A stretch of DNA of 64,000 nucleotides from Sphingobacterium paucimobilis HER1398 (lineage in GTDB: Bacteria > Bacteroidota > Bacteroidia > Sphingobacteriales > Sphingobacteriaceae), in NCBI RefSeq assembly GCF_000416985.1, contig NZ_ATDL01000015.1:868001-932000 (forward strand), read 5' to 3'. The notes beneath the pieces are model-generated. The model worked only from the letters and a program-made list of their open reading frames with translations, was not told the DNA's origin and did no database searches. This document shows positions 63,885 through 64,000 of the stretch, one piece after another. The translations under genes were made by a program, and so were the position numbers. Numbering within the stretch: the first letter of the stretch is position 1; every line of letters begins with the position of its first letter.

Positions 63885-64000
63885 TTACTTTTTAAATAAT
63901 TCGTCCTTATTTATATCTTTTACAATTGTCCCATCGTTGCCCATAATGATCAGCCGATTGGTACGGGCTGTAGAAGCTCTATCATAATAGGCAAATACAA
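63885..64000 (-). CDS. C-terminal end of an unknown gene (cut by window edge)
   Basis: Only 37 codons plus stop are visible (VFAYYDRASTARTNRLIIMG...DINKDELFKK). No family can be assigned. The stop is 3 bases before the SPFH start, which indicates cotranscription. Confidence 0.6.
   Translation of the reverse strand, partial: VFAYYDRASTARTNRLIIMGNDGTIVKDINKDELFKK

Overview
The window looks like a chromosome segment of a Bacteroidota bacterium, most likely Sphingobacteriaceae (Sphingobacterium-like). The reasons are three SusC/SusD outer-membrane uptake pairs, a FecR/ECF-sigma switch, a hybrid two-component sensor, Bacteroidota-type promoters (TTTG, 19-20 bp, TAnnTTTG) in place of sigma70 boxes, short gaps without clear Shine-Dalgarno sites, and a moderately AT-rich composition. 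No rRNA, tRNA, transposase, integrase or CRISPR array was seen.

Layout. 1-8930 (minus strand): an ECF sigma factor, a FecR anti-sigma factor, an STN-containing SusC, a SusD, a pappalysin-like lipoprotein that has lost its zinc site, and the start of a DUF4369-type lipid-anchored or periplasmic protein. 9096-32799: housekeeping and stress genes. These are an AraC regulator with a DUF417 membrane protein, nhaA, a DUF389 membrane protein, photolyase with the NamZ muramidase, a cold-shock-like protein, an MFS carrier, a PLP decarboxylase, map, a DUF5916 outer-membrane protein, NAD(P)HX repair, a hydroxyacid dehydrogenase, a cupin-Rrf2-flavohemoglobin cluster for nitric oxide, trpB, an M3 peptidase and a dicarboxylate/amino-acid symporter. 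32800-38791: a flavoprotein, a Gfo/Idh oxidoreductase, argS and an arginine-decarboxylase-like gene. The three spacers before argS hold arrays of one 8-bp repeat family.

38835-51663 (minus strand): an inactive-looking M23 homologue, a barrel gene flanked by a 16-bp direct repeat, and a large uptake locus. Read in transcription order the locus is IPT/NHL lipoprotein, SusC, SusD, DUF4361-like lipoprotein, BACON lipoprotein, a terminator, then a Tat-exported calcineurin-like phosphoesterase. The only hydrolase is a phosphoesterase, so a phosphorylated substrate is plausible. 53798-62633: a SusC/SusD pair divergent from a hybrid two-component regulator, with no enzyme alongside. 62652-64000: a small membrane protein, an SPFH/SHOCT protein and the end of another gene.

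The most unusual signals are non-coding. Between 52142 and 52740 there is an array of about 28 units with an exact 21-bp period and a conserved GTGAYCAC core, running about 570 bp without an indel. At 32804-35505, three neighbouring spacers carry octamer arrays of the G(T/A)TAAC / GTTATC type. A third signal is a set of three matching palindromic sites around the cupin-Rrf2-hmp genes, one of which covers the -33 element of a consensus promoter. All of this is hand reading of the sequence; no database search or alignment program was run.
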